A stretch of 22,982 nucleotides of DNA. Origin: Oscillospiraceae bacterium (GTDB lineage Bacteria; Bacillota; Clostridia; Oscillospirales; Acutalibacteraceae). The notes beneath the pieces are model-generated. The model made no database searches. It saw nothing but the letters and a program-made list of their open reading frames with translations, and had not been told where the DNA came from. Shown here in pieces: positions 15,470-22,982 of the stretch (positions are counted from its first letter, which is position 1; the number at the start of each line of letters is the position of its first letter). A program made the position numbers and the translations under genes. Location of the stretch: contig CADBPL010000061.1 of NCBI GenBank assembly GCA_902796535.1, positions 1-22,982 on the forward strand. The letters run 5' to 3'.

Positions 15470-17452
15470 CTATCGGTTAATTTCAGTGAGCACTCTCACG
15501 CCGAAGGGCTCGACCGGAACCACGTGTTCCCATTGTTCGCCGGTCAGCAGATCCTGCAGCTTTGCATCAATGTGAAGGGCCGCGGCTGAACCGCCCGTTT
15601 CACACAGCACAAGCCCGCGGCCGCCCGCTCCCATGCGCGGCGCGATCTGGAGCGTGCCGTCCACGCGGTATGGCGTGACTTCGGCGTCTGCCAGCGCGAT
15701 GCGCAGTAGCTTGTCAAGGTCGTCATCTGCAAGCAGCGCACCGCAAAGGATCACCTCGCCCTTGCCGAGCTTGTGGCGGGAGATCACCGCTTTACCGCTC
15801 AGTGCGCTATGCCCGGCGATTGCTTCGGCCAGCGGCTCGCCGCCACTCAGGGTGTAAAGCTCCGCCCAGCCGCGCACGGTCAGTTCCTCGCCCGTGATCC
15901 ACGCTGTTTTTAAAACGGCGCCGTCGGTCGGAATGCCGTAGTCCAGCCGCACGCCGAGCCAGTCCTCGATCATGCCCATGGCGCGGTCGATATAATGCGC
16001 GCCGATTTTGTTGCGGATATCCGTCATCGGCCCTGCCAACCAAACGCCTCCGTTTTCGACGAAGGCGCGGATTTTTTCGGCCAGTCCGCCGTCCTCCAGC
16101 GTCATGACACAGGGCGAGATCAGCAGCTTGTAATCCGCAAGCGAATGCTTCGTGCCGATCACGTCCGGCCGCACACCGCTTCGCACGAGAGAACGGTGAA
16201 CCGCTTTTACGTTGCGGTCATAACTGTTGCCGGTCACGATTTTCTGTTGTTCAAACAACTGCCACGACCTGCTTGTAAAATGCAGCGCAACAGGCGTTGT
16301 GACCTTTGCATCGGTCAAAAAGGCCGACGCCGCCGCAAAATCCGACGCGGTTTTTTGAATTTCACCGAAGGTATGGGTCGGCCTGCCTTCGGGGGAAAGC
16401 AGCGAGCCGTGCATCAGTTCATGCCCCGCCCAGTGCTGCCGCCAGAGCCAGTAGAAATTGCTTTCGCCGCCCAGCGCGACGGGCAGCCACGAGTTGACGC
16501 GGCTGAAGCCTTCCGGCTGCAAAACCATACCGATCTCCGTTGAACCGTTCCACGTGGCGTTTGTTTCCGTGTTCCAGAACGGACGATCCTTCATCGTGCG
16601 CAGGTAGTCAAACCAGAATACCTCGTCGCTGAGGGTTTCGCGCGTGTTGTAGTGGTTGAACATGACGACGTCCAGCCCGGCGCAAACGGTTTCGTAGTCC
16701 ATAAAATTGGTGGGCATCATATCCGTGCCAATGGGCGCGCTTGTGTGTTTTCTGAGAATATCCGCCTGCCGGTGCAGGAACGCTGTGTTCGCTTCGTGGT
16801 GAGCTGCGGCCCACTCAAATTTCAAATGAGGGTTTTGCCATGCGTACCAGTCGCCCGGCACCTGCTCAAAGCGGTCGTAGGCCTGACTGAACAGATTCAG
16901 GTTCCAGCGGGCGTTGAGCTCCTCGATCGAACCGTACTCCCGTTTCAGGCGCTCGTGATAGAAATCCATGCAGTGGCCGCAGGTGCAGCCGGTCTGATCG
17001 GATAATATTTCGTTGTCGAGCTGCCAGCCGATGACGTTGGGATCCTGCCCGAACGCGCGCCCCATCGCATCCACGATCAAATCACAGGCAGCCAGATAAT
17101 GCGGGTTATTGGAACAGCAGTGCCGCCGCCCGCCATGCTGCGCCCGGGTGCCGTTGCTGTGCCTGATGAACACGTCCGGATGCTCTTCGCTCAGCCAGAT
17201 GGGCGGCGTTGCGGTCGGCGTGCCCAGAATCACGGCAATGTCTGCCGCCGCGAGCCTGTCAACGACACGGTGGAGCCAGGCGAAATCATATTGTCCGCGC
17301 TTCGGTTCCATCCTGCGCCACGCAAATTCGCCGATGCGCGCACAGGTGATCCCGGCCTTTTTCATCATTTCCACGTCATAGTCAAGCTGCTCGTCCGGCC
17401 AATCCTCCGGATAATACGCGCAGCCGAGAAACGGCTTTTTGATTGGAATCAT
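15470..17452 (-). CDS. Beta-galactosidase, GH42
   Basis: The product has 660 residues. The (beta/alpha)8 barrel has the acid/base Glu148 in WQLDNE and the likely nucleophile Glu296 in FWNTETNAT. A GATase-like trimerisation domain (about 385-590) and a short C-terminal beta domain follow. Cys112 or Cys113, Cys156, Cys158 and Cys161 (CTCGHC) match the zinc cluster known in GH42 enzymes. There is no signal peptide, so it is cytoplasmic. Members hydrolyse beta-galactosides, and some also act on alpha-L-arabinopyranosides, which would fit AraD. The ATG at 17452 is chosen because GAAAGGA lies 8 bases upstream; the ATG at 17461 touches that site. The gap to the upstream gene is 13 bases. Confidence 0.95.
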   Translation of the reverse strand: MIPIKKPFLGCAYYPEDWPDEQLDYDVEMMKKAGITCARIGEFAWRRMEPKRGQYDFAWLHRVVDRLAAADIAVILGTPTATPPIWLSEEHPDVFIRHSNGTRAQHGGRRHCCSNNPHYLAACDLIVDAMGRAFGQDPNVIGWQLDNEILSDQTGCTCGHCMDFYHERLKREYGSIEELNARWNLNLFSQAYDRFEQVPGDWYAWQNPHLKFEWAAAHHEANTAFLHRQADILRKHTSAPIGTDMMPTNFMDYETVCAGLDVVMFNHYNTRETLSDEVFWFDYLRTMKDRPFWNTETNATWNGSTEIGMVLQPEGFSRVNSWLPVALGGESNFYWLWRQHWAGHELMHGSLLSPEGRPTHTFGEIQKTASDFAAASAFLTDAKVTTPVALHFTSRSWQLFEQQKIVTGNSYDRNVKAVHRSLVRSGVRPDVIGTKHSLADYKLLISPCVMTLEDGGLAEKIRAFVENGGVWLAGPMTDIRNKIGAHYIDRAMGMIEDWLGVRLDYGIPTDGAVLKTAWITGEELTVRGWAELYTLSGGEPLAEAIAGHSALSGKAVISRHKLGKGEVILCGALLADDDLDKLLRIALADAEVTPYRVDGTLQIAPRMGAGGRGLVLCETGGSAAALHIDAKLQDLLTGEQWEHVVPVEPFGVRVLTEINR

Positions 17453-17465
17453 ACGGTGCATCCTT

Positions 17466-19142
17466 TCAGTTGATTTTCAGCAGCAGCCACTCGCCGCCCT
17501 TCAGCAGAACATCGGCGGCTGAACCATTTGTGCAAAGCGTGCCGCTGCCCGCCAGCCTGGTTATTGTCAGATTGTCTGAAGCGCAGTGAACGGCGGTGTG
17601 TACCGCTGCCTCCGGCAAAATAACGTCCGGGCGGAACCCGTCGTGAAAAACGCCGTCGTTGTTCATGACCAGCACGAACCATCCGTCGCCGCACTTATTG
17701 TAAGCGGCGAACAGCCTTTTGTCGAACCGGCAGGGGAGAAGCCGGTCTAAAACCCGATCGGCTTGCTCCGGGGTGACGGTGTTGCGGTGCTGCTTGCGGA
17801 AGGTCTCGCTGCCGGTCAGGTCGATCAGCCAGTCATATTGCGACAGCGCTTCGGTCATGTCGGCGTGAAGCACGTCGACAACGCCGGGCAGACCGCCGGT
17901 GCGCAGCACGTGACCCATGTTGCCGTGCCGGCCGCTGCGGCCGAAGACCGCGTCCAGACTTTCGCGGAACCGGTCTGGCTTTTTCATAACCGGCGGGCAG
18001 GCGGGGTCGCTGACCGGATAATGCAGATAACGGTCATCCGCATAAAGATCGAGTATCGGCAGATCGGCCGGGAGAACGACGGCGATGGGGGTGAAGGGCG
18101 CGCCAAGGTCCGGGAACTGTTCGGTGAAGCGCAGAAAGTCTTTTTTTGCTACGCCGTAGGGGCTCAGCGCAAAGGTATCAAGCTCCCGAAACGTGTTGCA
18201 AACGCCGTATTCCTCGGCAATGGCGTCCGCGCCGGAAAAATAGGCGCAGCGCCACGCGCGCGCCAAAAGCGAAAGCGAGCTGCCGCCGTGTTCGCGGCGG
18301 TCAAACGGCAGGCGGCAGCCATACCCTTTGTGCAGCAGGTCTTCCCACCATTCATCCTGCCCTTCGCGCAGGGAAAACGGGATCGACAGCTCCTTGCCGT
18401 CGGTCAGCTGCCAGCATTCGTAATACATGCCCCACGCGATCTGCGCGGCCTTCGCCATGCTGCGCGTGTAGGCGATTTGCAGGCGCATGCCGGGAATCTG
18501 CCAGCCCATTTCGGGCATCAAACGCCCGGCGCCGTTGGCGATCTCAATGCGCGGCGCCATAAAATAACTGTCAGCGGGCAGGAGCAGGCCGTCGGTCTCT
18601 CGTGTCCGTTTTGCATAAAGCGCCCTGCATTCCTGCAAAAAGGAAGGCAAGTCGGCAGGAAGCGCCATTTGCGCATACTCTTCGTCGGTGTGCGCTTCCA
18701 GAAAAAGCGAGAGCGCGCCGCTTTTGACCTTATGCCAAAACTGCGCGGTCTGCGCCGCGTCGTTGGAATCAATGGCATCCTGCTTCATAAGCGCTTCGAT
18801 GCGCTCAAGATCGCTGCGGAAATTGGACGCCCATTCGTGCATTTGAAAACCCCAGAACCGTTTGCCCAGTCTGTTTTGATAATGATCGAGCAGGGCCGGG
18901 TCATAGGGATAATGCCTTGTCAGCCCCAGACCGCCTTGAAGCCGGTCGATGTAAAACGGGCCGTTCAGCTCTCTGAGCAGCCGTTCCAGCGGCGAATCGA
19001 CGGCGGCAGCGGTGTTGAAATCGCAGGGCGGCCCGAATCCGGGCTTGTGCATAAGCTTCAAGCCGTCGCCGCTGCGCCATAAGCCGCTCGCGGTCAGCCC
19101 GGGGAAGGATGCTTCGGTGTAGGTGTGAATGAAGCGGAACAT
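17466..19142 (-). CDS. Unrecognised 558-residue protein, glycosidase-like architecture
   Basis: I cannot place this protein in a named family. Residues about 1-330 look like a TIM barrel of clan GH-A type, with FWGFQMHEWASNFR (Glu103), an MPEMGW turn (Glu211), MYYECWQ (Glu242) and an AEEYG segment (Glu310, Glu311). Residues about 350-470 resemble the GATase-like domain of GH42 proteins (AVVLPADLPILDLY, LSQYDWLIDLTG). The end looks like a small beta domain closing in GGEWLLLKIN. There is no signal peptide. GAAAGGA lies 7 bases before the ATG. It sits between a GH95-like gene (11 bases) and GH42 (13 bases), so a cytoplasmic glycosidase role is the best inference. The catalytic pair is not established. 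Confidence 0.85.
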   Translation of the reverse strand: MFRFIHTYTEASFPGLTASGLWRSGDGLKLMHKPGFGPPCDFNTAAAVDSPLERLLRELNGPFYIDRLQGGLGLTRHYPYDPALLDHYQNRLGKRFWGFQMHEWASNFRSDLERIEALMKQDAIDSNDAAQTAQFWHKVKSGALSLFLEAHTDEEYAQMALPADLPSFLQECRALYAKRTRETDGLLLPADSYFMAPRIEIANGAGRLMPEMGWQIPGMRLQIAYTRSMAKAAQIAWGMYYECWQLTDGKELSIPFSLREGQDEWWEDLLHKGYGCRLPFDRREHGGSSLSLLARAWRCAYFSGADAIAEEYGVCNTFRELDTFALSPYGVAKKDFLRFTEQFPDLGAPFTPIAVVLPADLPILDLYADDRYLHYPVSDPACPPVMKKPDRFRESLDAVFGRSGRHGNMGHVLRTGGLPGVVDVLHADMTEALSQYDWLIDLTGSETFRKQHRNTVTPEQADRVLDRLLPCRFDKRLFAAYNKCGDGWFVLVMNNDGVFHDGFRPDVILPEAAVHTAVHCASDNLTITRLAGSGTLCTNGSAADVLLKGGEWLLLKIN

Positions 19143-19153
19143 GGCTTTTCCTT

Positions 19154-21697
19154 TCAGTGCATACAGGCCGGGGAGCCGAGCACGGCGTTGCCGCAGGTTT
19201 TCATGCTGCCGTTTGGCAGCGAGGCTTCCGGCGCGACCGGCTCCAGCGCTTCGAGCGGCTGGCTCGCCAGCAGCAAAACCGCTCCTTTTTCAAGCCGCTC
19301 AGGCTGCAGCACTTCTTCCCGTCCGAATATGACACGGTTCAATTTGCAGGTTTTGAAGGCTTCTCCTTCATTTGCCGTGCAGGCAAACAGCGGCTGCCGC
19401 ATCATTTCTTCCGGCAGCGAAAGGCGGCAGGGCTCGCCCCGCGCGCTCTCAATTGTGATGATAAAGCCGTTTTGTTCCATTTGCGCGCTCACGGTGAAGC
19501 CGCCCTCGGCGCAGAGCCGGAACGAAACGGGCAGCGTTTCATTGGCCGGGCAAAGGCGGAGCACGCCCTCGTGGCTTTGCAGCAGGCTTTCCTGCAGCGC
19601 CATGGCGACGATCGGCTCCGTTTCAAAGTCGAAGTGGATGAAATCATCCGACCGGACGCTGAATGTTTCATGTGTTTCGGTGTTGTCATAATGGTAAAAA
19701 GCGGGCGCATCGCGGCGCAGGGTACCCGGTTCTGTGTCCTCGGCGTTCATGCCGTTGGGAAAGCCCTGGAAATTGGAGAGCATCGCGCGGCACGCGTTTT
19801 CCACCTCGCCCCGCATTCCCATGCGTGCCAGAAAAATCGGCAGCATGTTCCAGTGGCCGGTCTCGTCCCCTGTGCGGTGGATATAAAGCAAATTGGTGAG
19901 GATGTCAAAAACGTCAGTGCCTTTGTCTTTGAGCCCGTGCAAACCGGCGGGGTAGAGGCTGCACAGCTCCACATCCGGGAAGGCTTCGATGCGATCCGGC
20001 GCGTTCGGGTCGCCAAGCGCCTTACGCACCGGGAGCCCGTTTTTGTGCGCGACGCCATAGACCATGCCCCTGCCGGCGGGCTTTTTGCCTTTGCCGACGC
20101 CAAAGGAGATCGTTTCGCCATCCCAGTCGATCAGCTTCTCAAGCGGCAGCACGTTCGGCGGCGGCAGGTGATCGAGCGCGTCGCGCATTTGTTCCTGCAG
20201 CGCTTCTTCGGCAAACGGCAGATAAATCGGAAAAACCGTGCGGATCATGGTAAAATCCGTCAGAATATCGTCCGCGATCTCGTTGGATTCATAAGCGGTG
20301 GTGCCGTGGATGTGATAAAGCCCGTCCTCGCCCGGCTCCAACAGATCGAGATAATACTGCACGCACCCGCGCATGAAGGGCAGCATGGTCTCGTGCAAAA
20401 AGCTTTCGTCGCCCGTGAAGCGGTAATGCCGCCACAGATGCATGGCGACCTGTGAGCCGGGCGTTGCGTTCATATGGTGGTATTCGGCGCCCCGGCCGTA
20501 GCGGTCGGTCACATCGTGAAGGAACAGCCCGCTTTTTTTCTTGATGAGGGAGGCAAACAGGCGGCCTTTTTCCATGCCGTTTTTGCGCAGCGCAAAATAA
20601 TTCCGCGCCAGCTCGCCGTGTCCGGCGGCGTCAAGCGGCAGATACAGGTGCTGCTCGTTATAGTGAAAATAGTAATTCCATGGAATATAGTCGTGGTAAA
20701 ATCCCCACAGGCCGCTGGTGAAGTGGGGCGGGTAGGCGCCGCGGCTTTCGCTGTTCATGTAGTAGAGATAGAGATACCAGATATTTTCAAGGTAATCGTC
20801 CTCGATCGCCAGATAGGAGCGCTCCCAAAAGGCCTGCCAAGCCGCCCTGTGCGCTTCATAAAGCGCTTGTTCGCCCGCCTTTTCGGCTTTCTGCAGCGCT
20901 TGTTCACAGGCGGCTTTTGCTTCGGCGGTCGTTGCGCCGGTTTTGACCGTCCACAGCAGCGTAAAGCGGTGGGTGTTGGCGCGCGGGAGGGTAAGCGACG
21001 CGGTGTGTTTGTTTTGGCGCGCAGCGTCCGGCTCCTGCCCGCTGATCAGGCGCAGACCGATGCAGAACTTTGTGGGGTTCAGCTCCTGCGTGATATACAG
21101 CGTCCTTTCTTCGGCAAACGATTCGGTGCCGTCAAGCGAAGTCTCCGGCGCGTTTTTTTGCATGGCATACCACCGCCACAGCGTGCGGCTGCCCCAGCGC
21201 GTGAGTCTGATTTCGGGCGCCTGCGCTTCCTCGGCCTCGGTTTCAAACGTGAGCGCGGTCACGCCTGCTTCGGCGAACGCGCGGGCGTGCACGGCGCAAA
21301 ACGGTGTTTCACAATCCAGCTGCGCGGCGGCGTCCGCCAGCGAGAGCCGCGCGGTGAAGGATTTTTGATAGAGGTATTCAAAGGCGGGGCTTTCCAGCCG
21401 GAGCGTGATCTCGCCCGCGTGCTTGACGCAGGTGAGCTCTTCCTCATGGCCGGAACAGTAGCAGCGGTCATCCCACGTCACGCCCGGCGGCGCGTCCTGC
21501 CATAAATCGCACTTGTTGACGTTGATATGGATGCCGTCTTTTTCCAGCCACAGCAGCGAGCCGGTGTCCCCGTCGCCGATGGGTATACCGGAGGACGGGC
21601 GGTTTTCGGGCGTGCCGAAAAACAGATCGTGGCGGGGAAGACGGGTCAGCGTTTTGTTGAGCCAGCGCCTGGAAACAGGGTCATAAAATGATTTCAT
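19154..21697 (-). CDS. GH95/DUF5703-like (alpha/alpha)6-barrel glycoside hydrolase
   Basis: The product has 847 residues. The N-terminal beta domain contains SGIPIGDGDTGSLLW and KCDLW, like DUF5703 and GH95 openings. The helical barrel holds FHYNEQ (His345, Asn347), where GH95 has its water-activating Asn pair. A YESNE block (Glu470) fits the acid position. FETEPIVAMALQESLLQSH matches the GH95 segment QIDGNFG...EMLLQSH, but Glu692 stands where GH95 has the catalytic Asp. GH95 enzymes remove alpha-L-fucose or alpha-L-galactose by inversion; activity here is unproven. The ATG at 21697 is chosen because an upstream TTG start would lie on the -35 box. The ribosome site is weak. No signal peptide is seen, so it is cytoplasmic. 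It is the first gene of the operon. Confidence 0.85.
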   Translation of the reverse strand: MKSFYDPVSRRWLNKTLTRLPRHDLFFGTPENRPSSGIPIGDGDTGSLLWLEKDGIHINVNKCDLWQDAPPGVTWDDRCYCSGHEEELTCVKHAGEITLRLESPAFEYLYQKSFTARLSLADAAAQLDCETPFCAVHARAFAEAGVTALTFETEAEEAQAPEIRLTRWGSRTLWRWYAMQKNAPETSLDGTESFAEERTLYITQELNPTKFCIGLRLISGQEPDAARQNKHTASLTLPRANTHRFTLLWTVKTGATTAEAKAACEQALQKAEKAGEQALYEAHRAAWQAFWERSYLAIEDDYLENIWYLYLYYMNSESRGAYPPHFTSGLWGFYHDYIPWNYYFHYNEQHLYLPLDAAGHGELARNYFALRKNGMEKGRLFASLIKKKSGLFLHDVTDRYGRGAEYHHMNATPGSQVAMHLWRHYRFTGDESFLHETMLPFMRGCVQYYLDLLEPGEDGLYHIHGTTAYESNEIADDILTDFTMIRTVFPIYLPFAEEALQEQMRDALDHLPPPNVLPLEKLIDWDGETISFGVGKGKKPAGRGMVYGVAHKNGLPVRKALGDPNAPDRIEAFPDVELCSLYPAGLHGLKDKGTDVFDILTNLLYIHRTGDETGHWNMLPIFLARMGMRGEVENACRAMLSNFQGFPNGMNAEDTEPGTLRRDAPAFYHYDNTETHETFSVRSDDFIHFDFETEPIVAMALQESLLQSHEGVLRLCPANETLPVSFRLCAEGGFTVSAQMEQNGFIITIESARGEPCRLSLPEEMMRQPLFACTANEGEAFKTCKLNRVIFGREEVLQPERLEKGAVLLLASQPLEALEPVAPEASLPNGSMKTCGNAVLGSPACMH

Positions 21698-21731
21698 GAT
21701 AGTTACCCGACAAACAATTATAATTTCGTTT

Positions 21732-21760
21732 AGCATATCATTGACGTGAACCTTTGTCAA
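21732..21760 (-). promoter_or_regulatory. Promoter of the four-gene glycosidase-araD operon
   Basis: On the minus strand a perfect TTGACA (21755-21760) and TATGCT (21732-21737, four of six matches) are 17 bases apart, about 35 bases before the start at 21697. As at the GH5 operon, a perfect -35 is paired with a poor -10. TAAACGAAATT (21722-21732) directly follows and overlaps the -10 edge; it is similar to TAAACGGATTT in the GH5 operon promoter. Confidence 0.65.
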
Positions 21761-21812
21761 GCGCCATAGCTTTTATTATAAACACGAAATTTTATTTAAA
21801 ATTATAAATTAC

Positions 21813-21841
21813 TTGACGAATGCAAACTGCGCTGTTATTAT
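21813..21841 (+). promoter_or_regulatory. Promoter of the surface-protein gene
   Basis: TTGACG (21813-21818) and TATTAT (21836-21841) are separated by 17 bases, each one mismatch from consensus. Upstream lies a very AT-rich stretch with an AATTTT/AAAATT inverted repeat (21788-21803) that could act as an UP element. AGGAGGT at 21851-21857 precedes the ATG at 21865 by 7 bases. It is divergent from the glycosidase operon promoter, with about 52 bases between the two -35 boxes. Confidence 0.75.
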
Positions 21842-21864
21842 AAAATAAATAGGAGGTTGATTCC

Positions 21865-22982
21865 ATGAAAATGTCCAAGCGAATTCTCGCCATGCTGTTA
21901 GCGGTTGTCATGGTCGCGTCTGTGACGCCCATGACCGTGATGCAGGCAGCGGCTGAGAACATTACCGAAGCCGTATCCGATCTGGGCGACGCGCTTGCCG
22001 TCAAATCGGAAGAACCGGCTGCCGAGGCTCCGACCGAGCCGGAGCAGCAGACTGCGCCACCGGCCGAAACGCAGGAAGAGCCGCAGGAGGAACCGGCCGC
22101 GCCTGAAACACAGCAGGCTCCGACCGAGGCGAAGCCGACAGCCGCTGAACCGGTGCAGACCGAAGCAACTGCCGGAGCGAGCAAAAAGGCCGTGCGCCGC
22201 GCGCCGCTGGCGGCGGGGCCGGAGTTCAGCCTTGCGCTCAATGCCGTCACCCCGAATGCGCCCGCCGTACCGGCCAACGAGCCCGGTCAGCTCATCACCG
22301 AGTTCACCGTGCCGCCCGTGCTTTATACCAAATCCAACGGCGACGTCATTCTTTCAGACGACGGGCAGAACGCCACCACCACCGAGAGCTACAACAAAGC
22401 CGTCAAAATCACGTGCGCTTCCGGTGTAACCAACCTCAAGCTTTACCGGGTTGACGCGAATGACGCCGACAGCTCCAAGGTGCTTCTTCTGTCAAGCAGC
22501 GGCAACACCATCAACAGCAGCCTTTCCGGCAGCCTGAACGTCGGTCTGAACGGCACCACGCATGACGGCGCCCTTTACTATCGGCTGGAATACACCTACG
22601 GCAACAAGACTTACAAAGCCTATGCCGCCAGCTACGTGCGCGAGCGCCCCATGACCGTGGGTCGTTGGTATATCGATCAGATGAACGGCGTGGACTGTAA
22701 CGAGAGCGCGCATCACCAGGGCGTTCAGGGCTTCTGTCTGACCGATACGCTGGAGGTCAGCTCCGTGCTGGGTCAGGTCGGCGCAGGCGCCATCATTTCC
22801 GCCTACTCCGGCGATGACACAAGCATTGCGCAGGAAAACTTTATTTCTGCAAGTCAGGGCTTCGGCCGCTCTGCGGCTACTAATGAATGGAGCGTATCCT
22901 CCAAAATCGATACGTCCAACTATACCAGTTCGGGTTACAGCGGCATGCTGCCGGTGAACGGCCGCCGCGGCATTGAATACGC
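21865..22982 (+). CDS. Secreted surface protein, N-terminal part (runs off the window)
   Basis: The frame is open from the ATG at 21865 to the window end (372 full codons, no stop), so the true length is unknown. Residues about 1-30 form a Sec signal (KR, Leu/Val core, then QAAA). Residues about 49-105 are a Pro/Glu/Ala/Gln/Thr-rich spacer with no predicted fold, containing the segment APTE at 55-58 and again at 85-88. A basic KKAVRRAP step follows, and then a beta-rich, Ser/Thr/Asn-rich region to the edge. This layout suits a large exported adhesin, glycan-binding or wall-associated protein. Any anchor would lie beyond the window. It is divergent from the glycosidase operon. Confidence 0.85.
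   Translation, partial: MKMSKRILAMLLAVVMVASVTPMTVMQAAAENITEAVSDLGDALAVKSEEPAAEAPTEPEQQTAPPAETQEEPQEEPAAPETQQAPTEAKPTAAEPVQTEATAGASKKAVRRAPLAAGPEFSLALNAVTPNAPAVPANEPGQLITEFTVPPVLYTKSNGDVILSDDGQNATTTESYNKAVKITCASGVTNLKLYRVDANDADSSKVLLLSSSGNTINSSLSGSLNVGLNGTTHDGALYYRLEYTYGNKTYKAYAASYVRERPMTVGRWYIDQMNGVDCNESAHHQGVQGFCLTDTLEVSSVLGQVGAGAIISAYSGDDTSIAQENFISASQGFGRSAATNEWSVSSKIDTSNYTSSGYSGMLPVNGRRGIEY

Noticed and set aside
17763..19082. A 439-codon open frame on the plus strand opposite the 558-residue protein
   Set aside because: It has no good ribosome site or domain, and its composition is that of an antisense frame. The minus-strand gene has a ribosome site and tight operon spacing.
20474..21505. 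A 343-codon plus-strand frame opposite the GH95-like gene
   Set aside because: It is antisense to recognisable GH95-like motifs, and no start signal was seen.

Overview
The window looks like a chromosomal segment of a Gram-positive, Clostridia-type (Bacillota, Oscillospirales/Ruminococcaceae-like) anaerobe, probably from the gut. The reasons are GC-rich coding sequence with AT-rich gaps, strong GGAGG-type ribosome sites, 17-bp-spaced sigma-A-type promoters, a two-gene heterodimeric ABC exporter, a DUF6171-like protein, an LRR_5 (BspA-like) protein and a plant-glycan enzyme set. The taxonomic call is an inference. No tRNA, rRNA, CRISPR array, insertion sequence or phage gene was seen.

Left part (1-7070). 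It opens with the 3' end of a probable nicotinate phosphoribosyltransferase gene and a hairpin. Two overlapping genes follow for a heterodimeric ABC exporter with one degenerate ATPase site (314-3924), ending at a bidirectional terminator. On the minus strand are two tandem, paralogous secreted proteins of unknown function. The larger one carries an N-terminal chagasin-like (I42) protease-inhibitor domain. A family VIII esterase / class C beta-lactamase-like serine hydrolase follows, also on the minus strand.

Middle part (7169-14742, plus strand). This is a compact six-gene operon: secreted GH5 glycosidase, cytoplasmic GH51 alpha-L-arabinofuranosidase, an 83-residue eight-cysteine protein, a GPH/MFS_2-like transporter, a membrane-anchored LRR_5 protein and a cytoplasmic metallophosphoesterase. 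Three of the five junctions overlap. It starts at a TTGACA promoter and ends at a hairpin shared with the opposing operon.

Right part (14770-21760, minus strand). A four-gene operon runs toward the first: a GH95/DUF5703-like (alpha/alpha)6-barrel enzyme, an unrecognised 558-residue protein built like a glycosidase, a GH42 beta-galactosidase and AraD. All four lack signal peptides. Divergently transcribed at the right edge is the start of a secreted surface protein with a Pro/Glu/Ala/Gln-rich spacer, cut off by the window end.

Together the two operons read as an uptake-then-degrade pathway for an arabinose- and galactose-containing plant glycan. GH5 acts outside, the transporter may import oligosaccharides, and GH51, GH42, the GH95-like enzyme and possibly the 558-residue protein act inside. 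AraD feeds arabinose carbon to the pentose phosphate pathway. The least explained items are the transporter-LRR-phosphoesterase module, the 558-residue protein, and the I42-fused secreted paralogue pair.
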